Source: Flavobacterium coralii (GTDB lineage: Bacteria; Bacteroidota; Bacteroidia; Flavobacteriales; Flavobacteriaceae). Taken from it: a DNA stretch of 64,000 nt. The DNA is taken from contig NZ_JAHDIU010000006.1 of NCBI RefSeq assembly GCF_019891545.1, positions 103,889 to 167,888 on the forward strand. Reading direction: 5' to 3'. Under the pieces are notes generated by a model. It worked only from the letters and a program-made list of their open reading frames with translations. It was not told where the DNA came from and ran no database searches. This document shows, in pieces, positions 51,377 to 60,556 of the stretch (its first letter is position 1; the number at the start of each line of letters is the position of its first letter). Position numbers and translations under genes: made by a program.

Positions 51377-52144
51377 TTATTCCTTTAAAAAAGCCAATGT
51401 TTCTGCGAGGAAATCTTCAGGGTTTTCGGCATGCAACCAGTGTCCCGAATTTTTAATGTCTTTAAATTCAGCCTGAGGAAACTGCTTTTTAATATCCTCA
51501 ATATCTTTATCGCGAATGTAAGCCGATTTGTCACCTCTTAAAAACAGCACCTTACCGTTATATACCACATCTTCGGGTAGTGCCTGGCCTATGTTTTCAA
51601 TTTTTTCATTAAAAACGTCAAGGTTAAAACGGAAGCCAAGCTGCCCCTGCTCTTTCCAGTACAGGCTCTTCATCAGGAACTGCCTTGTACCGAAATCTTC
51701 TACATGCTGCTTCAGTATATCCTCCACATCGCTGCGCGATGGCTTTTTACTGAAATCAACCGCATTAAGCCCGGCAAGTATATCCTGATGATGGGGCCTG
51801 TAATACTTAGGCCCGATATCGGCAATTATCAGGCGGTCTGTTTTTTCAGGATATTCAGCCGCAAAAAACATGGCAGCCTTCCCCCCCATTGAATGCCCCA
51901 TGATGTCGGCTCTCTCAATATTCTTGCTCAGGCAGTAATTGTATATATCAAGTGCCATAGCATTATAATCAAATGTGTCCGAATGGAAACTCCTGCCATG
52001 GTTGCGCATATCTACAGCATGCACTTCAAAACCTGCCTCAGCATAGCTGCCGCTAAGGGTTTTCCAGTTGTCGCTCATGCCTAAAAACCCGTGCATAATT
52101 ATAAAGGGCTTTCCGCTTCCTTCTATTCTTGATTCCAGTATCAT
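51377..52144 (-). CDS. alpha/beta-fold hydrolase (YbfF-like esterase)
   Basis: The 255-residue protein has the serine nucleophile motif GHSMGGKAA (about 84-92), an oxyanion region near MHGFLGMSDNWKTL (about 18-31), the acid residue in LRGDKSAYI (about 203-211) and a catalytic His in NSGHWLHAENPE (about 234-245). The architecture fits small acyl-thioester or ester hydrolases such as YbfF. It starts in TAATG overlap with the pdxJ stop, so the two are co-translated. The natural substrate is unknown. Confidence 0.9.
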   Translation of the reverse strand: MILESRIEGSGKPFIIMHGFLGMSDNWKTLSGSYAEAGFEVHAVDMRNHGRSFHSDTFDYNAMALDIYNYCLSKNIERADIMGHSMGGKAAMFFAAEYPEKTDRLIIADIGPKYYRPHHQDILAGLNAVDFSKKPSRSDVEDILKQHVEDFGTRQFLMKSLYWKEQGQLGFRFNLDVFNEKIENIGQALPEDVVYNGKVLFLRGDKSAYIRDKDIEDIKKQFPQAEFKDIKNSGHWLHAENPEDFLAETLAFLKE

Positions 52145-52857
52145 TATTTCAGTTTTTGAAGGTACATATTTACGACATTCTCCAGCCCCAGGTATAGTGA
52201 CTCTGATATCAGCGCGTGCCCTATAGACACTTCCAGCAAACCGGGAATGTTTTCTTTAAAGAATTTTATGTTATCAAGGCTTAAATCGTGTCCGGCATTA
52301 ATGCCAAGACCAAGGCTGTTTGCTACTTTAGCAGCTTCTATATACGGCTCAATGCCATTTTTATTGCCAAGCCCGTACTGGTGCGCAAAAGATTCGGTAT
52401 AAAGTTCTATCCTGTCGGTCCCCGTTTCTTTAGCTCCTTCAACCATTGCCGAGACTGGGTCAACAAAAATAGAAGTGCGTATGCCGTTGCTTTTAAACTC
52501 CTGTATTACTTCCTGTAAAAAACTTTTATGCTTAATTGTATCCCACCCCGCGTTAGATGTTATGGCATCATCAGCATCGGGCACAAGGGTTACCTGTGTG
52601 GGCTTAACTTCAAGCACAAGGTCTATAAACTTTCGCACCGGGTTACCTTCTATATTATATTCGGTGTGTACCACCGGCACAAGGTCGCGCGCATCCTGGT
52701 AACGGATGTGGCGCTCATCGGGGCGCGGGTGTATGGTTACGCCCTGCGCACCAAACTTCTGTACATCGGCAGCCACTTTAAGCAGGTCCGGCACGTTGCC
52801 CCCGCGTGAATTACGCAGGGTTGCTATTTTATTTATGTTTACACTTAGTTTTGCCAT
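52144..52857 (-). CDS. pdxJ: pyridoxine 5'-phosphate synthase
   Basis: This 237-residue enzyme condenses 1-deoxyxylulose-5-phosphate with aminoacetone phosphate to give PNP, the last ring-forming step of vitamin B6 synthesis. It shows NINKIATLRNSRGG, the conserved GVTIHPRPDERHI with His and Arg ligands (about 39-51), VTLVPDADD and SIGHALISESLYLGLENVV at the end. The length is normal. It is translationally coupled to the downstream hydrolase gene. The remaining PLP pathway genes are not in this window. Confidence 0.95.
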   Translation of the reverse strand: MAKLSVNINKIATLRNSRGGNVPDLLKVAADVQKFGAQGVTIHPRPDERHIRYQDARDLVPVVHTEYNIEGNPVRKFIDLVLEVKPTQVTLVPDADDAITSNAGWDTIKHKSFLQEVIQEFKSNGIRTSIFVDPVSAMVEGAKETGTDRIELYTESFAHQYGLGNKNGIEPYIEAAKVANSLGLGINAGHDLSLDNIKFFKENIPGLLEVSIGHALISESLYLGLENVVNMYLQKLK

Positions 52858-52957
52858 ATCTTTGTTAAATGTATTTTTCTACACAAAAATACAAACTTAA
52901 AAAGGCAGAATATCCCTCTATTTTGATTATTTTGCATAAATAAAATATTCTACGCTA

Positions 52958-53617
52958 ATGATTGATATTACAGATTTTATCAATAATGATGTAAAACCAT
53001 TACGTACTACAGATTCTGTTGCAGACGCACAGGACCTGTTTGCCGAATATCCTTTTTCGCACTTCCCGGTGCTGGAAGATGGCATATATGTGGGCAGTGC
53101 AGGTGCCGAAGATACCGAGCTTATGGATATAGAAAAGGCAGTGGGCGACAACCGCTACTCATTCGACCGCTTTTTTGTGCGCAATACCACGGTGTGGCTT
53201 GATGTGCTGGGCGAATTTGCCAAAAATGAAACCAACCTGCTGCCGGTGCTGGATAAGGATAACAACTATCTGGGTTATTATGAGATAAACGATATTATTA
53301 CTTTCTTCCACGAAACGCCATTCTTAAAAGAAGAGGGCGGCATTATAGTGGTAGAAAAGAACCTGATAGATTACAGCATGAGCCAGGTGGCACAGATAGT
53401 AGAAAGCAATAACGGCAGGCTGTTGGGGCTATTTATATCTGAAGCGAACACTGAAAAGGTGCAGATTACCTTAAAGATAAGCCTTGGCGGCATGAGCGAT
53501 ATTTTACAGACTTTCCGCAGGTATAATTATGAAATTATATCAGAGCACCAGGAAGACACTTACCTGAACACCCTGAAAGACCGCAGCGATTATCTGGATA
53601 AATACCTGAACATATAA
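52958..53617 (+). CDS. CBS-domain protein (next to NAD kinase)
   Basis: The 219 residues contain two CBS-type motifs in the N-terminal part (about 1-135): FINNDVKPLRTTDSVADAQDLFAEYPFSHFPVLEDG and the second copy around FAKNETNLLPVLDKDNNYLGYYEI. The C-terminal 80 residues are ACT-like (MSQVAQIVESNNGRLLGLFI). CBS domains bind adenosine-type ligands, and the combination suggests a regulatory protein. Adjacency to nadK, 9 bases downstream, is a common arrangement in Flavobacteriaceae and suggests a linked role in NAD(P) or energy sensing; that is inference. Confidence 0.87.
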   Translation: MIDITDFINNDVKPLRTTDSVADAQDLFAEYPFSHFPVLEDGIYVGSAGAEDTELMDIEKAVGDNRYSFDRFFVRNTTVWLDVLGEFAKNETNLLPVLDKDNNYLGYYEINDIITFFHETPFLKEEGGIIVVEKNLIDYSMSQVAQIVESNNGRLLGLFISEANTEKVQITLKISLGGMSDILQTFRRYNYEIISEHQEDTYLNTLKDRSDYLDKYLNI

Positions 53618-53626
53618 TAAGCCCGC

Positions 53627-54508
53627 ATGAAAATTGCTATTTACGGACAATATTACAAGGAAAATACCGAAGAAATAATTGCCAAAGTACTGGCTGTTTT
53701 CGGCTATTACAAACCACAGGTTGCCTTTGAAAGCAATTTTTATGATGTGCTTAAAGAAAATAATCTTTTAAATGAAGATTTCCCTGTGTTCAGTTCTCAC
53801 AAAGAACTTGATGGCTACAACATGTTCATCAGCATTGGGGGCGACGGCACCATGCTGAGGGCTGCCACTTATGTCCGCGATAAGAACATCCCGATACTGG
53901 GCATAAATGCAGGCAGGCTCGGCTTTTTGGCAACCGTACAGCAGGAACATATAGAAGACCTGCTTCCGCTAATTTTTGAGGGGAAATATAAAATTTCGAG
54001 CCGCACGCTTTTAACCCTTGATTATGACGGTAAAGACAAAGCCCTCGAAGACCTTGATTATGCACTGAATGAGGTAACTGTAAGCCGTAAAGACACCACC
54101 TCTATGATTACCATAGAAACATGCCTAAACGGTGATTACCTTAATTCATACTGGGCTGATGGCCTTATCATATCTACCCCAACAGGCTCTACAGGATATT
54201 CATTGAGTTGTGGGGGGCCAATACTAACGCCCGAAGTTAACAGCCTTGTTATTACCCCTATAGCACCGCACAACCTAAATGCGCGGCCACTGGTAATACC
54301 TGATGACACTTTTATAGAATTGAAAGTATCGAGCCGTGAAGAGCAGCACCTCGTTTCGCTTGACTCGCGAATCATTTCTATAGATGTAGAAACAACGCTG
54401 CGCATCCGCAAAACCGACTTTAACATTAACCTTGTTGAGTTTCCGCAGGAAAAGTTTTTAGATACACTCCGCAAAAAACTCCTTTGGGGCGAAGATAAAA
54501 GAAATTAA
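53627..54508 (+). CDS. nadK: NAD kinase
   Basis: This 293-residue enzyme phosphorylates NAD to NADP with ATP or polyphosphate. It has the diacylglycerol kinase-like motif SIGGDGTMLRAATYV (about 69-83), the conserved NEVTVSRKDTTSM, and the GSTGYSLSCGGPI motif (about 191-203) for substrate binding. It follows the CBS gene after 9 bases. The length is normal for the bacterial PpnK family. Confidence 0.96.
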   Translation: MKIAIYGQYYKENTEEIIAKVLAVFGYYKPQVAFESNFYDVLKENNLLNEDFPVFSSHKELDGYNMFISIGGDGTMLRAATYVRDKNIPILGINAGRLGFLATVQQEHIEDLLPLIFEGKYKISSRTLLTLDYDGKDKALEDLDYALNEVTVSRKDTTSMITIETCLNGDYLNSYWADGLIISTPTGSTGYSLSCGGPILTPEVNSLVITPIAPHNLNARPLVIPDDTFIELKVSSREEQHLVSLDSRIISIDVETTLRIRKTDFNINLVEFPQEKFLDTLRKKLLWGEDKRN

Positions 54509-54639
54509 GCCTAACATTTTTACAGCCCCTGCATACTACACCGGCTGTTCTTCCGTTTTCAAGACTGTGTTATTTGCCAAAATGTGCAGATGCAATGCGT
54601 AAAATGATTAATGTAAGGGGTTTTAGAAATCTATATTGT

Positions 54640-54647
54640 TATATTTG
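54640..54647 (+). promoter_or_regulatory. -7 box of the porG-uppS-bamA cluster
   Basis: TATATTTG on the plus strand, 14 bases before the porG start, fits TAnnTTTG. The region before it (54509-54640) shows no gene. Confidence 0.5.
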
Positions 54648-54661
54648 CACCCAATTTTAAA

Positions 54662-55345
54662 ATGATGATCCGGATACTTTTTATAACATTACTAACCTTA
54701 ACCGCTGTGGGTACCCAGGCGCAGATACACGAAGTAGGTGTTTTTGCGGGTGGAAGTAACTACATTGGCGACGTGGGCCCTACCGACTATATTGCGCCCA
54801 AAGAGCCTGCGCTGGGGGTAATGTATAAATGGAACCGCAGCCCGAGGCACTCCTGGAGGGCATCTTTTACCTATGCAAACATAAGCGCTAATGATGCTGA
54901 CGCCGACTCTCCGGGAAGGGTGCAACGCGATTTTGAATTTGAGAATACTATAAAAGAATTATCTTTAGGGCTTGAATTTAATTTTTTTGAGTTTAACCTG
55001 CACGAAACCGAGCCAAAGCTAACGCCTTATGTATATAGTGGCCTTAGTTATTTTTGGTATGACGAAAAGTATATAGAGCCAAATGGCAGGGTTAACACGC
55101 AGGACTCTAAAGGAGGGGTAGCAATACCAATGGTAGTAGGCCTTAAAACTAATTTTATAGATGGTTTTGTTATAGGATTTGAAGTGGGGGCACGATATAC
55201 ATTTTCGGATAACCTTGACGGGAGTAACCACAGCGATTACCCCCAGTTTAGCTTTGGCGACCTTGAGAGTAACGACTGGTATGTTTTTACCGGGTTAACG
55301 CTAACCTATACCTTTGGCAATAAACCCTGCTACTGCGCAAACTAA
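54662..55345 (+). CDS. porG: PorG-like outer-membrane protein of the type IX secretion system (DUF6089)
   Basis: The 227-residue protein has a signal peptide (about 1-21, ending TQAQ) and an outer-membrane barrel with the DUF6089 signature HEVGVFAGGSNYIGDVGPT (about 23-41), YVYSGLSYFWYDEKY, and a Cys-containing tail NKPCYCAN. It is the first gene of porG-uppS-bamA-ompH-ompH, the order known from Porphyromonas gingivalis (PG0189-PG0193), where PorG is needed for T9SS. It probably interacts with the PorK/N ring. Stop and uppS start are 2 bases apart. Confidence 0.85.
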   Translation: MMIRILFITLLTLTAVGTQAQIHEVGVFAGGSNYIGDVGPTDYIAPKEPALGVMYKWNRSPRHSWRASFTYANISANDADADSPGRVQRDFEFENTIKELSLGLEFNFFEFNLHETEPKLTPYVYSGLSYFWYDEKYIEPNGRVNTQDSKGGVAIPMVVGLKTNFIDGFVIGFEVGARYTFSDNLDGSNHSDYPQFSFGDLESNDWYVFTGLTLTYTFGNKPCYCAN

Positions 55346-55347
55346 TT

Positions 55348-56085
55348 ATGAACCAACCTACTATAAATACCGAAAACCTGCCTAAACACCTTGCCATAAT
55401 AATGGATGGTAACGGGCGTTGGGCAAAGCAAAAGGGAATGCTGCGGGTTTTCGGGCACGAAAACGGTACTAAAGCGGTACGCGAAACAGTAGAATCATGC
55501 GCAAGGCTTGGTATTGCTAACCTGACGCTTTATGCATTTTCTACCGAAAACTGGAACCGCCCCAAAATGGAGGTAGATACCCTAATGAAGCTGTTGGTAA
55601 GCTCGCTAAAAAAAGAGCTGCCTACCCTTCAGGAAAATAATATCAAACTTATTACAATTGGCAACACCAGCCAGTTGCCCGACTCGGCAAGGAAACAGCT
55701 TGCAGAGGTTACAGAGCTTACAAAAACCAACAACCGGATGACGCTTACCCTTGCCCTTAGCTATGGTTCGAGGGAAGAAATTATTTCGGCTGTAAAAGCA
55801 ATAAGCGAAAAAGTTAAAGACAACACGCTTGCAGCAGAAGACATAAATGAATCTACCATCAACAATCACCTGTACACACACAGCCTGCCGGATGTAGACC
55901 TTGTGATACGCACCAGCGGAGAGCAGCGCATAAGCAACTTTCTGCTTTGGCAGATAGCGTATGCAGAGTTTTATTTTACAGATGTTTTATGGCCCGACTT
56001 CAGGGAAAAAGATTTACATGAAGCAATTATCAGTTACCAGAAAAGAGAACGCAGATTTGGAAAAACCAGTGAACAAATACAATAA
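55348..56085 (+). CDS. uppS: isoprenyl transferase (undecaprenyl diphosphate synthase)
   Basis: This 245-residue cis-prenyl transferase makes undecaprenyl diphosphate, the lipid carrier for peptidoglycan and other envelope polymers. It has HLAIIMDGNGRWAKQKGMLR in outline (Asp in MDGNGRWA, about 17-24), LTLYAFSTENWNRP (about 69-82), and the C-terminal DLVIRTSGEQRISNFLLWQ and YAEFYFTDVLWPDF regions. It lies between porG and bamA, with 2 and 4 base gaps. Confidence 0.96.
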   Translation: MNQPTINTENLPKHLAIIMDGNGRWAKQKGMLRVFGHENGTKAVRETVESCARLGIANLTLYAFSTENWNRPKMEVDTLMKLLVSSLKKELPTLQENNIKLITIGNTSQLPDSARKQLAEVTELTKTNNRMTLTLALSYGSREEIISAVKAISEKVKDNTLAAEDINESTINNHLYTHSLPDVDLVIRTSGEQRISNFLLWQIAYAEFYFTDVLWPDFREKDLHEAIISYQKRERRFGKTSEQIQ

Positions 56086-56089
56086 GTTA

Positions 56090-58747
56090 ATGTTTAAAAA
56101 AAGCATATTCCTGCTTTTCAGCTTTGTTATATCAGCCCTTAGTTATACTGCCACAGCGCAGGAAACAGAAGGACTGGAGCCCGGAAAAGATTATATAATT
56201 GCCGACCTTACTGTTTCGGGGGACTTTACTTATAACCCACAAAACATCATATTATTTACTGAGCTTAGAAAGGGCCAGACAATCCGCATACCCGGCGAAG
56301 AGATAAGTAATGCCATAAAAAGGCTTTGGGAACTGGGCCTGTTCAGCGATGTAAACTTTTATGCGGACAGGGTTGAAGGCGACAGCCTTTACCTTGACCT
56401 TGTTGTAAAAGAACTGCCTAAACTTAATGAGGTAAAGATAAGGGGCGTTAAAAAAGGCAAGCAGGAAAGCCTTATTAAAGACACACAGCTTACAAAAGGT
56501 AAGTACGTAAACGAAAACCTAGTTACCAATACTAAAAACTATATTGAGAACAAGTATAAAAAAGATGGCTATTACAGTGCTAAGGCCAATATTAACCTTA
56601 CCCCGGCAGATACTACCAATGCCGTTAATATGCTTATAACAATAGACCGTGGCAGGAAAGTACGCATCTCCGACATCGCCATTCATGGCAATGAGCAGCT
56701 TAGCGACCGCCAGGTTAAGAAAGCGCTGAAAAAGACTAAGGAGAAAAGCTTCCTGAACCCGATACGTATATTTAAGCCATCTAAATTTATTGGTGAAAAG
56801 TATAAAGAGGATTTAACCAACCTTGTAGATAAATACAAAGAGAAAGGTTTCCGTGATGCACGTGTTATTTCAGATACTGTAGTTTATAATCCTAAGAGTA
56901 ATACTGTAGCGATAGATATTACCGTAGAAGAAGGGCGCAAATACTACTTTGGCGATATTAAATTTTTAGGTAATTCCGTTTATACCAACCAGGAGCTAAA
57001 TAGCATACTGGGCATCAAAAAAGGTGATGTATATAATGGGGTATTGTTACAGAAAAGGATTGCAGACAAAGACAGGCCGGACGGACAGGATATTACGAAT
57101 GAATACCAAAATAACGGTTACCTGTTTTCTCAGATTAATGCTGTAGAAGTGCGCACCTATAATGATACGATAGACTTTGAAATAAGGATTAGCGAAGGCC
57201 CTATTGCCTACTTTAACAACATTACCGTTGTAGGTAACGACAGGACAAATGACAGGGTTATTTACCGCGAATTAAGCACAAGGCCGGGCCAGAGATGGAA
57301 TAAGGAAGAAGTGGTTAATACCGTAAGGAACCTTGGTACTATGGGCTTCTTTGACCCTGAAACGATAAGGCCGGAAATTAAAAACGCAGACCCTTCTACC
57401 GGTACTGTGGATGTAGAATGGCACGTTACCGAAAAGGGCTCAAGCCAGATAGAGCTTCAGGGCGGCTATGGCGGCGGTGGCTTTATCGGTACATTGGGCT
57501 TGTCGTTCAATAACTTCTCTATAAGGAATATATTCAATAAAAAAGCATATCAGCCAATACCAATGGGCGATGGGCAAAAGTTATCGCTAAGGGCTCAGGG
57601 TAGTACTTACTTCCAAACCTACAGCTTCTCGTTTACAGAGCCTTGGCTTGGCGGTAAAAAACCGGTTCAGCTTTTCAGCTCGCTGTCACACAGCAGGCAG
57701 TTCTTGTACAACTTCCAGACAAGAGATGTTGACAGGTCGCAAAGCTTTACTATATCATCTATAACACTGGGGCTTGCAAAAAGGCTTAGCGGATTGGCCG
57801 ACAGGGTTACCCTATCGCACTCGCTTACCTTCCAGTACTATGACCTTAACAACTATAACAACGGGCTATTTACATTTGGTGATGGTGTATCGCGCAACTT
57901 TGCCTATACTGTAGAGCTAAGCAGGGATAACAGGGGTAACAGCCTTATCTACCCTACTTACGGTTCACTATTTAGCGTAAGTGTAAGGGCAACTCCTCCA
58001 TACTCACTATTCAATAATGTAGATTATGCCAACCTGAAGAACCTTCCGGAATACAAATACATTTATCAGGGCAATACCTACCAGGATGCTAACGGAGATT
58101 TTGTAAACCCGGGCGATTATGTACAGGAAGTGCCTTCGGCTAACAACCCTACACCGCTTCGTGCGCCATCGGTTGAATCTGCTGCTGCAGACCCTGCAAA
58201 AGTTGACCAAAAACGATTTAATGTACTTGAGTACTATAAAATTAAGTTTAAAGGTGACTGGTATACAAGAATATATAATAAATTAGTACTCCGTTCTCTT
58301 GCTGAATTCGGTTTCATGGGAGCCTATAACAGCGACAGGGGACTGGTACCGTTCGAGAGGTTCTACCTTGGTGGTGACGGCCTTGCTAACTTTGCCCTTG
58401 ACGGTCGTGAGGTTATACAGTTAAGGGGTTATCCTAACCAGGCATTATCGTCTATATACGGAGGAACAATATATAATAAGTTCTCGTTAGAGCTTCGCTA
58501 CCCGGTATCGCTTAAACAGCAGGCACAGATATATGTGCTTACTTTTGCCGAAGCGGGTGCGTCTTATGACAATTTTACAGAATATAACCCGTTTGTACTT
58601 AAGCGTTCGGCTGGTTTCGGTTTAAGGGTGTTTATGCCTGCATTTGGTTTGCTTGGTATAGACTTCGGGCATGGTTTCGACCCGCTGCCGGGCTCAACGC
58701 AGAAGAACGGATGGGAAACGCATTTCATCATCGGCCAACAGTTCTAA
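56090..58747 (+). CDS. bamA: outer-membrane protein assembly factor BamA
   Basis: The start at 56090 (MFKKSIFLLF) is chosen because it opens a signal peptide; upstream in-frame codons from 55961 lie inside uppS. The 885-residue protein has a signal peptide (about 1-24), five POTRA domains (about 28-430; first starts with DYIIADLTVSGDF), and a C-terminal 16-strand barrel. The barrel signature is RGYPNQALSS, and the tail ends GWETHFIIGQQF. It folds outer-membrane beta-barrel proteins. It is followed by two OmpH/Skp chaperone genes, a standard set. Confidence 0.95.
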   Translation: MFKKSIFLLFSFVISALSYTATAQETEGLEPGKDYIIADLTVSGDFTYNPQNIILFTELRKGQTIRIPGEEISNAIKRLWELGLFSDVNFYADRVEGDSLYLDLVVKELPKLNEVKIRGVKKGKQESLIKDTQLTKGKYVNENLVTNTKNYIENKYKKDGYYSAKANINLTPADTTNAVNMLITIDRGRKVRISDIAIHGNEQLSDRQVKKALKKTKEKSFLNPIRIFKPSKFIGEKYKEDLTNLVDKYKEKGFRDARVISDTVVYNPKSNTVAIDITVEEGRKYYFGDIKFLGNSVYTNQELNSILGIKKGDVYNGVLLQKRIADKDRPDGQDITNEYQNNGYLFSQINAVEVRTYNDTIDFEIRISEGPIAYFNNITVVGNDRTNDRVIYRELSTRPGQRWNKEEVVNTVRNLGTMGFFDPETIRPEIKNADPSTGTVDVEWHVTEKGSSQIELQGGYGGGGFIGTLGLSFNNFSIRNIFNKKAYQPIPMGDGQKLSLRAQGSTYFQTYSFSFTEPWLGGKKPVQLFSSLSHSRQFLYNFQTRDVDRSQSFTISSITLGLAKRLSGLADRVTLSHSLTFQYYDLNNYNNGLFTFGDGVSRNFAYTVELSRDNRGNSLIYPTYGSLFSVSVRATPPYSLFNNVDYANLKNLPEYKYIYQGNTYQDANGDFVNPGDYVQEVPSANNPTPLRAPSVESAAADPAKVDQKRFNVLEYYKIKFKGDWYTRIYNKLVLRSLAEFGFMGAYNSDRGLVPFERFYLGGDGLANFALDGREVIQLRGYPNQALSSIYGGTIYNKFSLELRYPVSLKQQAQIYVLTFAEAGASYDNFTEYNPFVLKRSAGFGLRVFMPAFGLLGIDFGHGFDPLPGSTQKNGWETHFIIGQQF

Positions 58748-58787
58748 AAAACTGGCATGATATTTTCTAATAGGTAACAGTACAGTT

Positions 58788-59942
58788 ATGAAAAAAATAT
58801 TTTTAGTACTTTTCACAGCTTTGGCGGCATTAACGGCAACGGCACAAAGGGGATTAAAAATCGCCTATATAGACATGGAGTATATCCTTGATAAAGTGCC
58901 TGACTATGCCGAGGCTAAAAACCAGCTGGAGCAAAGGGCGCAAAAATGGAAACAGGATATTGAAACTAAAAGAAATGAAATCAATAAACTGAAAGAAAGC
59001 CTTGCTACCGAAAAAGCCCTTTTAACCAAAGAGCTTATAGAAGAGCGTGAGGAGGAAATAGCATTTCAGGAAAAAGAACTGCTGGATTACCAGATGAAGC
59101 GTTTTGGCCCTACCGGCGATTTAATGACGCAAAAGTCGGTACTGGTAAAACCGATACAGGATCAGGTCTTTAATATTATCCAGGATTTGGCTGAAGCAAG
59201 GAACTACGACTTTGTTTTTGATAAATCGAGCGACCTTACCATGTTGTTTTCTGCTAAGAGGCATGACATAAGCGACCTTGTGGTACGCAGGCTTACCAGG
59301 ACAGCAAGGCAGGAGCAGCTAAGCAATAAAGAGCTTAAAAAGCTGGAAGAGCAGGATGCCCAGGAAGACTTAGAGGCTGACCCGGCTTACCAGGAACGCC
59401 AAAAGAAACTGGAAGAAAGGCAGGAGCTAAGGGAAAAAGCGCAGCAGGAGCGTGAAGCAGCCAGGGAAGCCAAGCGCAAGGAGTATGAAGAAAGGCGCCA
59501 GCGTATGATTGATGAAAGGGAGGCAAAGCGCAATGCACGTAACGGAGGCACTACAGAAACGCCTGCAACAAACAGCACTGATACTGAAGATGACGCCACC
59601 CCTACTAATGAAAACCGCCCAGCCGCAGGAAACCCTGTCCCTAAAAGCAACACGGCACAACCGGTACCGGGAGATAATGGTAAAAGTGTAAAAACAACTG
59701 CTACCGAAACCCCTGAAGAAGGCACAGCGGAAGAAGTTAATAAACAAAACGCAGCTCAGGATGCAAGAGCAGAACGCCAGCGTGTTATTGATGAGCGAAG
59801 AAAAGCTGCTCTTGAAAAAAGGCAGAAAGCCATAGATGACAGGGAGGCTGCAAGAAAAGCACGCGAAGAAGAAAAAAATAAAAATACGAACCAGGCTGCA
59901 CCGGCAACAGACAACCCGGACAGTACAGACGACGAAGAATAA
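58788..59942 (+). CDS. OmpH/Skp-family periplasmic chaperone with long charged C-terminal extension
   Basis: The protein is 384 residues. The signal peptide (about 1-19) leads into an OmpH core (about 20-180) with the conserved KIAYIDMEYIL motif, a coiled coil of Lys/Glu (about 45-85) and FVFDKSSDLTMLFSAK. After about residue 185 comes an extension of about 200 residues with no fold, made of E/R/K-rich coiled-coil segments separated by a Thr/Pro/Asn-rich stretch and ending in DDEE. The Skp core is usually about 170 residues. A second, standard OmpH gene follows 34 bases on. Confidence 0.88.
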   Translation: MKKIFLVLFTALAALTATAQRGLKIAYIDMEYILDKVPDYAEAKNQLEQRAQKWKQDIETKRNEINKLKESLATEKALLTKELIEEREEEIAFQEKELLDYQMKRFGPTGDLMTQKSVLVKPIQDQVFNIIQDLAEARNYDFVFDKSSDLTMLFSAKRHDISDLVVRRLTRTARQEQLSNKELKKLEEQDAQEDLEADPAYQERQKKLEERQELREKAQQEREAAREAKRKEYEERRQRMIDEREAKRNARNGGTTETPATNSTDTEDDATPTNENRPAAGNPVPKSNTAQPVPGDNGKSVKTTATETPEEGTAEEVNKQNAAQDARAERQRVIDERRKAALEKRQKAIDDREAARKAREEEKNKNTNQAAPATDNPDSTDDEE

Positions 59943-59976
59943 GAAACTAAAAACAAAAATTAATTAAATACCTAAA

Positions 59977-60489
59977 ATGATGAAACATCTGAAATCTTTA
60001 TTAATTGCCGCAGTACTTTTTGTTGGAATGAGCCAAACGGTATCGGCACAGGCTAAAGTAGCACATATAAATGTAGAAGAGCTTATGACTGCCATGCCTG
60101 AGATGAAAGCCGCTAATACCCAGCTTGAGAACTACGGAAAAACTTTTGATACAGAGTACAGGGCTATGGTAGAGGAATATCAGGCAAAAATTAAAAAGTA
60201 CGATCAGGAAGCTGCAACTGTTAGCGATGCTATAAACGAAACCCGCACGCAGGAAGTTCAGGAAATGGGTGCAAGGATTCAGCAGTACCAGCAAAATGCT
60301 ACTAAAGAAATGCAGAAAAAAAGAGAAGAGATACTAAAGCCAATTCTTGAAAAAGCTAAAAATGCTATACAAAAAGTGGCAAAAGCAAAAGGATACCAGT
60401 ACGTGTTAGATTCTACTGTAGGAAGCGGCGTTATCGTTGCTGACGGTCCGGACCTTATTGCCGATGTAAAAAAAGAACTTGGTTTTTAA
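59977..60489 (+). CDS. OmpH/Skp-family periplasmic chaperone
   Basis: The 170-residue protein has a signal peptide (about 1-24, ending VSAQ), the AKVAHINVEELMTAMPEM start typical of OmpH, a long coiled coil (about 50-130), and a C-terminal AKGYQYVLDSTVGSGVIVADGPDLI motif. It would hold unfolded outer-membrane proteins in the periplasm for BamA. It is the last gene of the cluster and is followed by a clear terminator. Length fits plain Skp. Confidence 0.93.
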   Translation: MMKHLKSLLIAAVLFVGMSQTVSAQAKVAHINVEELMTAMPEMKAANTQLENYGKTFDTEYRAMVEEYQAKIKKYDQEAATVSDAINETRTQEVQEMGARIQQYQQNATKEMQKKREEILKPILEKAKNAIQKVAKAKGYQYVLDSTVGSGVIVADGPDLIADVKKELGF

Positions 60490-60514
60490 TCTGAAATAAA
60501 AACGCATAAAAGTG

Positions 60515-60541
60515 AACGGCTCATAACTGAGCCGTTTTTTT
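60515..60541 (+). terminator. terminator of the porG-uppS-bamA-ompH cluster
   Basis: AACGGCTCA and TGAGCCGTT pair over 9 bases with a 4-base loop, followed by a T run. It lies between the second OmpH gene and murI. Confidence 0.8.
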
Positions 60542-60556
60542 ATTTATTTTTGTTTT

